This document shows, in pieces, positions 7,792 through 16,545 of a stretch of DNA of 46,532 nucleotides. Position 1 is the first letter of the stretch; every line of letters begins with the position of its first letter. The position numbers were made by a program, and so were the translations under genes. Source of the DNA: CAZQVN01 sp964596775 (GTDB lineage Bacteria > Eisenbacteria > RBG-16-71-46 > JABDJR01 > JAWXBZ01); contig CAZQVN010000028.1 in the NCBI GenBank assembly GCA_964596775.1, forward strand, positions 1 through 46,532. The letters are read 5' to 3'. The notes below the pieces were generated by a model, which was given only the letters and a program-made list of their open reading frames with translations, did no database searches and was not told the origin of the DNA.

Positions 7792-9014
7792 AAGTAGGTC
7801 GCCAGCGAAAGACGGAGCGCGTCGAACCCCTTGCCGTCGGTGGCGCTCCCGCGCGCGCTCTTCCAGTTTCTCTGGACGTCGAGCTTGACCGCGGTGTCCT
7901 CGGTGGGGCGGAAATTGATGCCGAGCGAGGCCCGCCGTTCCCGGTCCCCCTCCTTGTCCGTGTCGAAGTCGACCTGGTCGAACCGGGCGACCGCCGTGAA
8001 GATGGAATTCGGGAGGGATTTCACGGCGCCGGCGAGGAAGTGATAGTTGACCTGGGCGTAGAATCCGTTCTGCGACTCCGTGGGGAGTTCGGTCAGCAGG
8101 GCGGCGGCGTCCTTTTCGAGGGCGCGGGGATCCCGGAGCGGATCGATGGAGGCGAACGCGATCTCGCCGAGCACCTCCACCGGGCCGCGCGTGTACAGAC
8201 CGTCCAGGGCGACGATCGTCAGGCTCTTCGAAGGACTCCCCTCGTCCGTGTAGCGCCCGGTGTGCATCGATGCGCCGATGTCGACGCCCAGCGACGGGCT
8301 GAGACCGACGCGTCCGGTAAACGCCCGGCTGTTGTTGTTGTCCTTCTTGGCGCTCCCCCGGCCGTCCCGGATGCGGATCTCGCCGGTGGGCGTCCCCTCG
8401 GAAGACGTCCGCATGATCCCCGCGTCGAACCCGTTGACGAGATAGGCCTCGTAGGTCATCACCGCGGCCGCGGACGGATAGAAGCGCCCGAAGACGCCCA
8501 CGCCGGACTCGGAGAGCGTGGTGGGTATGATCCGGTTGGCCATGAGCGGACGGTCGGTCAGGTCGTTCGTCGGCGAGTCATGGGTCAGATTGAAGCGCCC
8601 GAGCGGGGTCAGGATCAGGCCGGCCCTGAAACCGAGCCACTCCGCGGCGTTCAGGTCGAGATGGGCGAACTCGAGCTTGATCTCCCCGTCCGTTTCCTCG
8701 TCTCCGGCGACGAAGCCTCCGTGCTCGAATTCGATTTCGCTGGCCACGCTGACCAGGTCTGACACTTCGGCAAAGAGGAACGGGATGAACCGGTGCTGAT
8801 CGAACGTGCTCCCGTTCTCGTCCGCAAGAAATTCCATGTCGATGTAGCCGCCGACGCTGACCCCGCGGCCGAACTTCTTGAGAAACGGTTTGTCGTTCAG
8901 CGATCCGGGGATCTCCGGCCGGGGAGTTTCTTCGGCGTCATCCGCCGAGGACATCGAAGGGGTGACAAAGAGCGCAGCGACGAGCAGAGCGACGGTGACT
9001 TTCAGAGTTTTCAT
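7788..9014 (-). CDS. Outer-membrane beta-barrel porin
   Basis: A 408-residue protein with a signal peptide (MKTLKVTVALLVAALFVT) and alternating amphipathic strands, ending in aromatic Tyr-Phe as barrel proteins do for BAM recognition. Strand patterns such as VSVGGYIDMEF, ASEIEFEHGGF and LGINFRPTEDTAVKLDVQ suggest a phosphate-selective porin O/P-like barrel. The ATG at 9014 has GAGG at good distance; an in-frame ATG at 9050 would add an unlikely 12 residues. It is the first gene of the flavinylation operon, so the pore may admit an extracellular electron donor or acceptor. The substrate cannot be read from the sequence. Confidence 0.8.
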   Translation of the reverse strand: MKTLKVTVALLVAALFVTPSMSSADDAEETPRPEIPGSLNDKPFLKKFGRGVSVGGYIDMEFLADENGSTFDQHRFIPFLFAEVSDLVSVASEIEFEHGGFVAGDEETDGEIKLEFAHLDLNAAEWLGFRAGLILTPLGRFNLTHDSPTNDLTDRPLMANRIIPTTLSESGVGVFGRFYPSAAAVMTYEAYLVNGFDAGIMRTSSEGTPTGEIRIRDGRGSAKKDNNNSRAFTGRVGLSPSLGVDIGASMHTGRYTDEGSPSKSLTIVALDGLYTRGPVEVLGEIAFASIDPLRDPRALEKDAAALLTELPTESQNGFYAQVNYHFLAGAVKSLPNSIFTAVARFDQVDFDTDKEGDRERRASLGINFRPTEDTAVKLDVQRNWKSARGSATDGKGFDALRLSLATYF

Positions 9015-9099
9015 TCCTGGGCCCTCTATGTTTACGGTTATCGGAGTCATGAAATTGGGCTGCGGGGGGGCGCAGGCCCCCGTTTCCGCGAGTCACGAG

Positions 9100-9128
9100 A
9101 CACTAATCAGGAGCGGGGCGAGCGTCAA
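9100..9128 (-). promoter_or_regulatory. Promoter of the porin-FMN-ApbE operon
   Basis: On the minus strand, TTGACG (9128-9123), a 17-base spacer and TAGTGT (9105-9100) form a good sigma-70-type promoter about 85 bases before the porin ATG. The leader contains a G7 run and GC-rich complementary segments (9064-9081) that could fold. Confidence 0.55.
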
Positions 9129-9137
9129 TGTTAAATA

Positions 9138-9165
9138 TGCCTAACCGATGTTTTTTTTGCCTAAC
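9138..9165. promoter_or_regulatory. Paired TGCCTAAC direct repeats (putative operator)
   Basis: TGCCTAAC occurs at 9138-9145 and again at 9158-9165, exactly 20 bases apart (two helical turns). The repeats lie 10 to 37 bases upstream of the -35 box of the porin operon promoter. This is the geometry of a dimeric activator site. The half-site loosely resembles iron-box halves of DtxR-type regulators (CCTAAC), but the regulator is not identified. The rest of the divergent spacer (9015-9310) shows no gene. Confidence 0.4.
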
Positions 9166-9310
9166 ATGTGCTCTACACACCAAACTCGGATCAGTCAATG
9201 CTATCTTCCTGCCGCGTGAGCGGTTACAGTAGCTCCGGGATCCGGTCTCCGGGGTCCGGATCCCCGGCCGCCACCGGCTCTTCAGTCCTATCTTGTTTCA
9301 GGAGAATCCG

Positions 9311-10267
9311 TTGAAGCAATCCAGGGTCGTGCTCATCTTCGTGGACGGTCTGGGGATCGGCCGTGACGATCCCGCCACGAATCCCCTGTCCGGCACCTCG
9401 ATCCTCGGCCAGTTTCTCCCGGCGGCCTGGCAACCTCCCGCGGATGGCGGGCGCCCCGGGGTGATTCCGGAGCCGTTCCGGCGCGAGCCCCTGCCGCGGA
9501 ACGGACGGATGCGGGCGGTCGACGCATCGCTCGGGATGGCGGGCCTCCCGCAGAGCGCCACCGGTCAGACCACGCTGTTCACCGGCCGCAATGCCGCGCA
9601 GGTTCTCGGGCATCACCACTACGGTTTTCCGGGACCGCGGCTCCGGCAGGTACTCGTGGAAGGATCCATCCTCAGGCTCGCCGTGGAAGCCGGGGCGACG
9701 GCGGCGTTCCTGAACGCGTATCGGCCGCTGTTTTTCGAGCTCGGCGATGCCGTCTGGGACCGGCCGATGAGCGCATCGACCTGGAACAACAAGGCCGCCG
9801 GACTGCCGTTCATGACGCTCGACGACCTGGCGGCGGAGCGGGCCGTGTATCACGATTTCACGAACCGGGACCTGGTCCGGAAGGGGTTCGACGTCCCCGA
9901 AAGAAGGCCGGAGGAGGCCGGGCGCATCCTCGCCGGGGCGGCGCGGCATCACCGGCTGTCGATTTACGAGTACTTCCTGACCGACCGGGTAGGGCATACT
10001 GGCGACCTGGATCAGGCTCAGGCTCTGGTCCGCGAACTGGACCGCTTCCTCGCCTCCGCAATCGAGCAGTTCGACCTGACCGACACGCACGTTGTTCTGA
10101 CCAGCGACCACGGAAACATCGAGGACATGAGCACGAAGTCACACACGCACAATCCGGTGCCCGCCCTGGTCTGGGGACCCGAGGCCGATGCGCTCATCGA
10201 ACGGCTGGGCCGCCTGGAGGATTTTGCCGGGGCACTCCTCGCCTGCGTGACGGGTCCTCCCCGCTGA
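9311..10267 (+). CDS. Alkaline-phosphatase-superfamily metalloenzyme
   Basis: A 318-residue cytosolic protein with the metal-site layout of the alkaline phosphatase / cofactor-independent phosphoglycerate mutase / phosphopentomutase superfamily. It has an N-terminal VDGLGIGRDD (first metal Asp), ATGQTT (nucleophile Thr region), DRVGHTGD, TSDHGNIEDM and SHTHNPVPAL. It is shorter than phosphoglycerate mutase, so I do not assign a substrate; phosphomutase or phosphodiesterase activity is likely. The start is a TTG at 9311, with AGGAG 7 bases upstream. It shares one base with the next gene (TGATG), so the two form an operon. Confidence 0.75.
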   Translation: MKQSRVVLIFVDGLGIGRDDPATNPLSGTSILGQFLPAAWQPPADGGRPGVIPEPFRREPLPRNGRMRAVDASLGMAGLPQSATGQTTLFTGRNAAQVLGHHHYGFPGPRLRQVLVEGSILRLAVEAGATAAFLNAYRPLFFELGDAVWDRPMSASTWNNKAAGLPFMTLDDLAAERAVYHDFTNRDLVRKGFDVPERRPEEAGRILAGAARHHRLSIYEYFLTDRVGHTGDLDQAQALVRELDRFLASAIEQFDLTDTHVVLTSDHGNIEDMSTKSHTHNPVPALVWGPEADALIERLGRLEDFAGALLACVTGPPR

Positions 10268-11094
10268 TGCGGTTTCTCGCGACCCTCGTTGTGCTGTCCG
10301 TCGGCGGATTGCTCTGTCCCGCCGCACCCTCATTCGGGGCCGGAGCGATCTCCGTCCGGATCGGAGCCATCCGCGACACGGTGATCGCCCACCAGACCGC
10401 CTGGGTCGTGGTGCGGATCACGAACGGAACCGATTCCGCGGCGCGCATTCCGTTCCGCTCGGGAAAGATCGTGGCGGAGTGGCAGTTCGAAGCGGAGTCC
10501 GGCGAGACTCTCGTTCCCTGGCCGCAGGAGGAACAGTTCGAGAACGCCGAGTGGCTGACGATCGAACCCGGGGAAACACTGTACGAGGTCATGTCCCCGG
10601 AATCCTGCTTCGGCGTCTTCACCGGCTACGGGAGCCAGCTGGTCCGCTGCCGGGCCGGCGGGGTCACCTCCGATCCCCTCCTGCTGGTGCGCAGACCGGC
10701 AGGCACCGTGGACCCCCCTTCGGCTCTCCGGGCCGTCGGCCCGCTGCACGGTTCCGGCGGACGGGATCGGATCCAGGTGGGACTCTGGTCGTTGTGCGCG
10801 GCGGGCGGAGCGTATTTCGACTGCGACGAGGCGCTGTTCACCGTGGCCTGGGACCGGATGCAGGTGGTTCCGGCCGAGGCACAGGCCATTGTCGACACGC
10901 TGATCGCCAGGGCCCCCGGAAGCGGCTGGTGCCGGCCGGCCCTCCATGAACTGGCGATGCGCCTTCCCGCCCCGCTGGCGGTCCGCTACCTGGAAGGAGT
11001 CGTCCGCCGATCGCCCGGAGGCGTGGCCGAGCACTACGCGGGCGAACTGCTCCGGCGCATCTCCCGCAGGGAGTTCCGGCCGAAATCGCGCTGA
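10267..11094 (+). CDS. Secreted protein of unknown function
   Basis: A 275-residue protein with a clear signal peptide (FLATLVVLSVGGLLCPAAPSFGA). The first half is a beta-rich region (VRIGAIRDTVIAHQTAWVVVRITNG), like the immunoglobulin-type folds of periplasmic proteins, and the second half is helical. I do not recognise the family. The ATG overlaps the upstream stop by one base, so it is cotranscribed with the metalloenzyme. Its 3' end overlaps the 3' end of pdxT on the opposite strand by 61 bases. Confidence 0.7.
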   Translation: MRFLATLVVLSVGGLLCPAAPSFGAGAISVRIGAIRDTVIAHQTAWVVVRITNGTDSAARIPFRSGKIVAEWQFEAESGETLVPWPQEEQFENAEWLTIEPGETLYEVMSPESCFGVFTGYGSQLVRCRAGGVTSDPLLLVRRPAGTVDPPSALRAVGPLHGSGGRDRIQVGLWSLCAAGGAYFDCDEALFTVAWDRMQVVPAEAQAIVDTLIARAPGSGWCRPALHELAMRLPAPLAVRYLEGVVRRSPGGVAEHYAGELLRRISRREFRPKSR

Positions 11095-11797
11095 GGAATC
11101 ACTTCGGTCAGGAAGTAGCGGTGAAACGTTTCGTCGTCCGTCATTTCCGGATGGAACGTGGAGGCGAGAACGCGCCCTTCCCGCACGGCCACGGGTTCCT
11201 CGTCGTGACGGAGAAGAACCTCGACTCCGGGGCCGAGCCGGCCGATGCGCGGCGCGCGGATGAACACCATCGGCAGCGTCCGCCCTTCGAACGGTCCGCC
11301 CGGTTCGGGCCGGCCGACCGCCTCGAAGGAATCGATCTGGCGGCCGTAGCCGTTCCGGACCACGTCCACATCGATCAGGCCGAGCGATTCCTGGACCGGA
11401 TTGGTGACGCTTCGGGCCAGCAGAATCAGGCCGGCGCACGTGCCGTACAGGGCGCCCCCCTCGTCGTGAAAGCGGCGGAGCGCTTCGAACAGGCCGTTTT
11501 CCTGGAGAATTCGGCGATGAGCGCCGCTCTCCCCGCCGGGGAGGATCACTCCGTCGAGGCCGGCGAGGTCGCCGGGAGTGCGGACCTCACGGCCCGCGAC
11601 GCCCAGCCGCGCGAGGCCGTCGAGATGAGCCGCGAAGTCGCCCTGGACCGCGAGCACTCCGACGGCCGGAACGGGTGCCCCGGACGACCGGCCCCCGATC
11701 GCGGCGACGCCGGCACCCTGCTCCGGGACCTGCGCGGTCACGCCGTCGGCCGGGCCCGCGGCGGGGAAACGCCCGCCGGGGCCGACTTCCTGCTTCA

Positions 11798-11798
<1 letters not shown>
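11034..11798 (-). CDS. pdxT: Pyridoxal 5'-phosphate synthase glutaminase subunit PdxT
   Basis: A 254-residue class I glutaminase that supplies ammonia to PdxS for PLP synthesis. It shows GVLAVQGDFAAH, LPGGES, the nucleophile Cys in GTCAGLILLA, and the catalytic His and Glu in FHPEMT. Where most PdxT proteins have GGEST, this has GGESGAHRR. The ATG at 11798 overlaps the pdxS stop, but it gives an N-terminal extension of about 45 Gly/Ala/Pro-rich residues before the conserved GVLAVQGD, so the real start could be an internal GTG. The C-terminus is also about 18 residues longer than usual and lies antisense to the convergent gene. Confidence 0.93.
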
Positions 11799-12679
<881 letters not shown>

Positions 12680-12710
12680 GATCTTCTCCCTTTCCGAGTG
12701 GTGATCGACA

Positions 12711-14246
12711 TCAGACCGGCGCCTCGATGGCGCCCGCGGCCCGGCGTCCGCCGGTCTTCTGCGCGCGCCCCAGCTCTTCCCGTACGACCGTGGCAAGGCG
12801 TTTCACGCCTTCGTGGATCAGCGCGGCGTTGACGTTTCCGAACGACAGCCGGAGCATCCGGTTGTCTCCGGACAGAGTGAACAGGCGGCCGGCGGTGTAC
12901 AGGACCCCGCGGGAAGCCGCTTTCGGCAGGATCGCCGCGGAGTCGACCGGAGCCGGCAGCCGGACGAGCAGCGAAAAGCCGCCGGCGGGCCGCGTCCAGG
13001 TGACGCCTTCCGGCATCTCCTTCCTGAGTGCCGCGAGGAGCAGGTCGCGGCGCTTCAGGTATTCGGCCCGCACCTGTTCCGCGTGGCGGGTGAGCCGGCG
13101 CCCCTGGGCAAAGTGAACCATGGCCGCCTGGAACAGGAGCGACGTGGACAGGTCCGCGGCCTGCTTGGCCGCGCCCAGGCGCTCGATGACCGCCGGGGCC
13201 GCCACGACCCAGCCGAGCCGGATGCCGGGAAACAGAACCTTGGAAAACGTGCTCGTGTAGATAACGTCGCGCCCCCCGGGAAGGCCGCGGAGCGGCGGGA
13301 GGTTGTCCCCCTCGTAGATGAGGTCGCCGTCGAAGTCGTCCTCGAGGATCGGGAGGTTGTGCTCGGCGGCCAGCGCGAGAAGGCGGCGCCGCCGGGACAG
13401 CGACATGCTGACGCCGGTCGGGTTCTGGAACGTGGGCATCGTGTACAGGAGCTTCGGCCGCTCCTTCCTGAGGAGCACCGCCAGCGCGTCGACGTCGAGT
13501 CCCTCGCCGTCCACGGGAACCGGCAGGAGCCGCGGTTTCAATCCCCGGAAAAGATTGAGGGCCCCGTAGTAGGACGGATCCTCCACGACGATCGCGTCGC
13601 CCGGATCGACGAACGTGCGGGAGATCAGGTCGATCCCCTGCTGCGAGCCGTTGACGACGAGGATCTCCTCGGGCACGGCGCCGACCCCGCGCTCGACGAG
13701 ATAGTGACGGAGGAAATCGATGAACGGCCGGTATCCGGACATCGTGCCGTACTGGAGCAGCGTTGCGCCCTCTTCGCGGAGGGCGCGGTTCAGGGCCAGG
13801 CGGAAATCGTCCGACGGGAACATCGAGGCGTCGGGCACACCGCCGGCGAAGGAGATCATGCCGGGCTGCGCCGTCCAGGCCGACATGTCGGCGGCCAGCG
13901 GATCGCGATCCTCGAGCGGGTCGTAGACAAACAGGCTCTTCCACGGGAGCCGTTTTCCCTCCGGCGCCGGCGCGGGCTTCAGTTCGCCAAGGGCGGCGGC
14001 GAGTTCCTCGCGCCCGGCCACATATGTGCCGCGGCCGACGTGCCGATCGAGGAGCCCCCGGGACACCAGGTCATCATAGGCCGTGGTGACCGTTCCCCGA
14101 TTGAGCCCGAGGCTTCTGGCCAGGACCCGGCTGGCGGGCAGTTCATCTCCCGGGCCCAGCACACCGGAACGGATCATTTCGTGAAGCGCATCGCGGACCT
14201 GCTGGTACAGCGGACTTCCGGACTGGCGGTCGATCAGGATCTTCAT
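12711..14246 (-). CDS. pdxR: MocR/GntR-type PLP-responsive regulator PdxR
   Basis: A 511-residue MocR-family regulator: an N-terminal GntR winged helix (about residues 8-75, with LPASRVLARSLGLNRGTVTTAYDDL as recognition region) fused to a fold-type I aminotransferase domain (about 125-490). The PLP-binding lysine is Lys336 in TSTFSKVLFPGIRLGW, and SFAGGVPD, NPTGVSMSLSRR and DDFDGDLIYEG are present. In known cases PdxR senses PLP and controls pdxST. Here it is the first gene of the pdxST operon itself, so it is probably autoregulatory. Candidate operator repeats lie just upstream. Confidence 0.92.
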   Translation of the reverse strand: MKILIDRQSGSPLYQQVRDALHEMIRSGVLGPGDELPASRVLARSLGLNRGTVTTAYDDLVSRGLLDRHVGRGTYVAGREELAAALGELKPAPAPEGKRLPWKSLFVYDPLEDRDPLAADMSAWTAQPGMISFAGGVPDASMFPSDDFRLALNRALREEGATLLQYGTMSGYRPFIDFLRHYLVERGVGAVPEEILVVNGSQQGIDLISRTFVDPGDAIVVEDPSYYGALNLFRGLKPRLLPVPVDGEGLDVDALAVLLRKERPKLLYTMPTFQNPTGVSMSLSRRRRLLALAAEHNLPILEDDFDGDLIYEGDNLPPLRGLPGGRDVIYTSTFSKVLFPGIRLGWVVAAPAVIERLGAAKQAADLSTSLLFQAAMVHFAQGRRLTRHAEQVRAEYLKRRDLLLAALRKEMPEGVTWTRPAGGFSLLVRLPAPVDSAAILPKAASRGVLYTAGRLFTLSGDNRMLRLSFGNVNAALIHEGVKRLATVVREELGRAQKTGGRRAAGAIEAPV

Positions 14247-14270
14247 GAAAACCTCCCCGAGATGCGCCCA

Positions 14271-14354
14271 ATATTAGCGCAGACGCATGCCTCGGAAAGA
14301 TCCAATGATCCAATTTTGAGCGATTTTGTGGTCTTTGAGATCCATTAATTTGGA
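14271..14354 (-). promoter_or_regulatory. pdxR-pdxST promoter and candidate PdxR operator
   Basis: A -10-like TAATAT (minus strand, 14276-14271) lies 25 bases before the pdxR ATG. Upstream are tandem GATCCAAT repeats at 14298-14305 and 14306-14313, and a third near-copy GATCCATT at 14338-14345 that can pair imperfectly with TTGGAT at 14349-14354. Known MocR/PdxR operators consist of direct repeats plus an inverted half-site, so this arrangement fits. The -35 region overlaps the first repeats. Confidence 0.5.
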
Positions 14355-14434
14355 TATTGCCGTATTAAATGGCTCAACTTGGGCTTATTGGCATGGCACC
14401 AAGAGGTTTGCCCGCCCCCGCGGGTCGGCAGGGA

Positions 14435-14656
14435 TCAGCACGTGCAGAGAAGCAGACCGCCCAGGAGGCAGAACCCGACGAGGAGAAACACCGGAAGCAG
14501 AAGACAGACAAGCGTGAGCGAGAGAATCAGAAACGGGAGAAACAGGACCAGTCCGAGGAGAAATCCCAGGATCTTGAACGGCAGGAACAGGAGCGCGATG
14601 AAAAATCCCATCACCTTGAAAGGCAGAGCAATCATGTCTCCGACGAATCCGGCCAA
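14435..14656 (-). CDS. Small very hydrophobic membrane protein
   Basis: A 73-residue protein made almost wholly of hydrophobic segments with repeated LPFK/LPFL turns (MIALPFKVMGFF, LLFLPFKILGFLLG, LVLFLPFLIL), giving two to three membrane helices. The start is a TTG at 14656 with AGGAGG 6 bases upstream; reading further upstream in frame gives Arg-rich, non-protein-like sequence. It resembles no family I can name. Stand-alone gene between pdxR and the small secreted protein; the 360-base spacer to its right (14657-15015) shows no other gene. Confidence 0.6.
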   Translation of the reverse strand: MAGFVGDMIALPFKVMGFFIALLFLPFKILGFLLGLVLFLPFLILSLTLVCLLLPVFLLVGFCLLGGLLLCTC

Positions 14657-15015
14657 TGGACCCCTCCTTCCGCAGAGAACGCACTGATGGAAAACTACGG
14701 ACTCTCCGCGGAAAGGTTTCACTCCGGACCTTGCGGATCTGGGGAGAAAGCGCCGGACATGCCGCGACAGTCCTGGAGGAAGCGCCCGACGACGACTTTC
14801 CGGGGTTAACCGACGGGGTTGCAGCACAGTGACGCGGCGCGGCGGGCGGGGCGGAAAGAACCTTTCCGATCGACGCCCCGATAAAGAGCGCGATCGGCAT
14901 CGCTACGGGCACGATCGCACGCGGGCGGCCGCCCGGGAGGTCGGGCACGATTGATGCAAACGCTGACCTCCGCGCACACCGCGCTCCCCCGTACAACCCC
15001 CAGAGGAGATCTGCC

Positions 15016-15348
15016 ATGCGTTACCTCACTGCCCTGGCCGCACTGGTCCTGGTTCTCGCGCTCGCGGGACAGACCCCGCGGTCGCAGCCGGAACCCGCGC
15101 CGACGTCGCACTTCGTTCTTGTCGGTGACCCGGGAGGTCGTGCCGTGCGGAGCGATTCCGCCCAGCCGCAGTTTCTCGGCGGCTGGTGGAAGACGTTCAA
15201 GAAGGTCGTCGGAGCGATCCTCGACTTCATCGACGCCCTCATCGACGCCACGCTCCCCGGCGACGGCAAGGAAGGAGGCGATGACGGCGGCATGGTCCTG
15301 AGCCTTCCCGCCGCGTCGCCGGCGCGCTCGATGGTCCTGCTGACCTGA
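15016..15348 (+). CDS. Small secreted protein with amphipathic helix
   Basis: A 110-residue protein with a signal peptide (LTALAALVLVLALAGQ) and AGAGGAG 8 bases before the ATG. The centre, GGWWKTFKKVVGAILDFIDA, would form an amphipathic helix with cationic residues at one end and acidic ones later, followed by a Gly/Asp-rich linker. The family is unknown. The helix could associate with membrane or with another envelope protein. A perfect 13-bp hairpin follows the stop by 7 bases, which supports it as an independent gene. Confidence 0.6.
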   Translation: MRYLTALAALVLVLALAGQTPRSQPEPAPTSHFVLVGDPGGRAVRSDSAQPQFLGGWWKTFKKVVGAILDFIDALIDATLPGDGKEGGDDGGMVLSLPAASPARSMVLLT

Positions 15349-15355
15349 CCGGAGT

Positions 15356-15385
15356 CCGGAGGGGTCGCAAGCGCGACCCCTCCGG
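15356..15385 (+). terminator. Terminator-like hairpin
   Basis: CCGGAGGGGTCGC and GCGACCCCTCCGG form a perfect 13-bp stem with loop AAGC, starting 7 bases after the stop of the small secreted protein gene. There is no U-run, so it may work as an RNA-stabilising 3' stem or a weak terminator. It also sits downstream of the convergent sigma-54 activator gene. Confidence 0.55.
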
Positions 15386-15472
15386 GCCCATCCGGCGCCG
15401 CCTCCGATCGCGGGCGACGGCGGCGCGAACTCGCCCACAACAGCGGGATCAGGACGACGGACCGGCTGCCGG

Positions 15473-16450
15473 CTACTCGGGCAGGCCAAGCCGCCGCAGT
15501 TTCAACCGCAGGCCGGGGATCGACAGTCCGAGGTCGCGGGCCGCCCGGGTCTTGTTCCCCGCCGATCGAATCAGGGCCCGGAGGATCTCCTCCCGCTCCA
15601 GTCTTTCTATCTTGTCGCGGAGAAACTCCCGGTCGGGACCGGCATCACCCGGACCGCGCCACACGCACGCCTGCCGGAAGTCGCGGACATCCGGAGCGCG
15701 GATGCGCAGGCGGCCGTGATCCGGAAGCAGGAAGGCCAGGGTTTCCACGCAGTCCCGGAGTTCGCGCACGTTGCCGGGCCAGGGATCCGCGGTGAGCAGG
15801 CGGAGCGCCTTTCTTTCGATCGTGATCGCCCTTCCCCGCTTTTCCGCCGCCGCCGCCAGGAACGCGCGGACGAGCGGTTCGATTTCGTCCCGGCGTTCCC
15901 GGAGCGGCGGGATCCGGATCGTCACCTGGGCGATCCGGTAATAGAGGTCGGCGCGGAAGCGCCCTTCCGTCACCAGGACGCGGAGGTCGCGGTTCGTGGC
16001 CGAAAGGACGCGCGCCGCGAAGCGGCGCTCCGCGGAGTCGCCGAGACGCCGGTAGGCGCCCGTGTCGAGGACGGTCAGCAGGCGGGCCTGTCCGGCCGCC
16101 GGGAGTTCGCCGATCTCGTTGAGAAAGAGCACGCCGCCCTGCGCCCGCTCGATGACCCCCTCGCGATCGGACTGCGCGCCGGTGAACGCACCCCGCCTGT
16201 GTCCGAACAGTTCCCCCTCGAACAGCGTATCGGGCAGGTTGGCCACGTTGATTTCCACGAACGGCTTTCCGTGTTCCTCCGCGTGGCTGCGGAAGCGGTA
16301 GGCCAGGTGGTTCTTGCCGGTGCCGGTTTCGCCGGTGATGTGCACACGCAGCGGCGTGGGAAGCAGGCGCGCGATCGTGCGCCGCAGGAGTTCCGAGGAA
16401 CCGCAGCGAGCCGGGGCGTCCGGGTCGGAATCGCGATCTGGAAAGTCCAT
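15473..16450 (-). CDS. Sigma-54-dependent activator (AAA+ and Fis HTH, no sensor domain)
   Basis: A 325-residue bacterial enhancer-binding protein. It has Walker A GETGTGKN (residues 40-47), a GAFTGA loop (87-92) that contacts sigma-54, Walker B GGVLFLNEIGEL, a FRADLYYRI arginine-finger region, WPGNVREL, and a C-terminal Fis-type helix-turn-helix (AGNKTRAARDLGLSIPGLRLKL). It lacks an N-terminal receiver, GAF or PAS domain, as PspF does, so control must come from a partner protein or from expression level. Two positions differ from nearly all family members: the Walker B Asp is Asn111, and the residue after the Walker A Lys is Asn instead of Glu. ATP hydrolysis may be slowed. No convincing Shine-Dalgarno precedes the ATG. 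It follows the membrane TPR gene by 95 bases. Confidence 0.88.
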   Translation of the reverse strand: MDFPDRDSDPDAPARCGSSELLRRTIARLLPTPLRVHITGETGTGKNHLAYRFRSHAEEHGKPFVEINVANLPDTLFEGELFGHRRGAFTGAQSDREGVIERAQGGVLFLNEIGELPAAGQARLLTVLDTGAYRRLGDSAERRFAARVLSATNRDLRVLVTEGRFRADLYYRIAQVTIRIPPLRERRDEIEPLVRAFLAAAAEKRGRAITIERKALRLLTADPWPGNVRELRDCVETLAFLLPDHGRLRIRAPDVRDFRQACVWRGPGDAGPDREFLRDKIERLEREEILRALIRSAGNKTRAARDLGLSIPGLRLKLRRLGLPE

Positions 16451-16516
16451 GAAAGAAACCAGGCGGGTGGTGCGGAGCGCAGCGCGGAGGGACCGGTCAC
16501 AGTCTCGCGACGGCGG

Positions 16517-16540
16517 GAGATTCCGTCAAGACGGAATCTC
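16517..16540. repeat. Perfect 11-bp inverted repeat
   Basis: GAGATTCCGTC and GACGGAATCTC flank AA in the 95-base spacer between the TPR membrane protein gene and the sigma-54 activator. With no U-run it is not a standard terminator; it could be an operator for the downstream activator gene or an mRNA processing stem. Confidence 0.6.
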
Positions 16541-16545
16541 GACTT

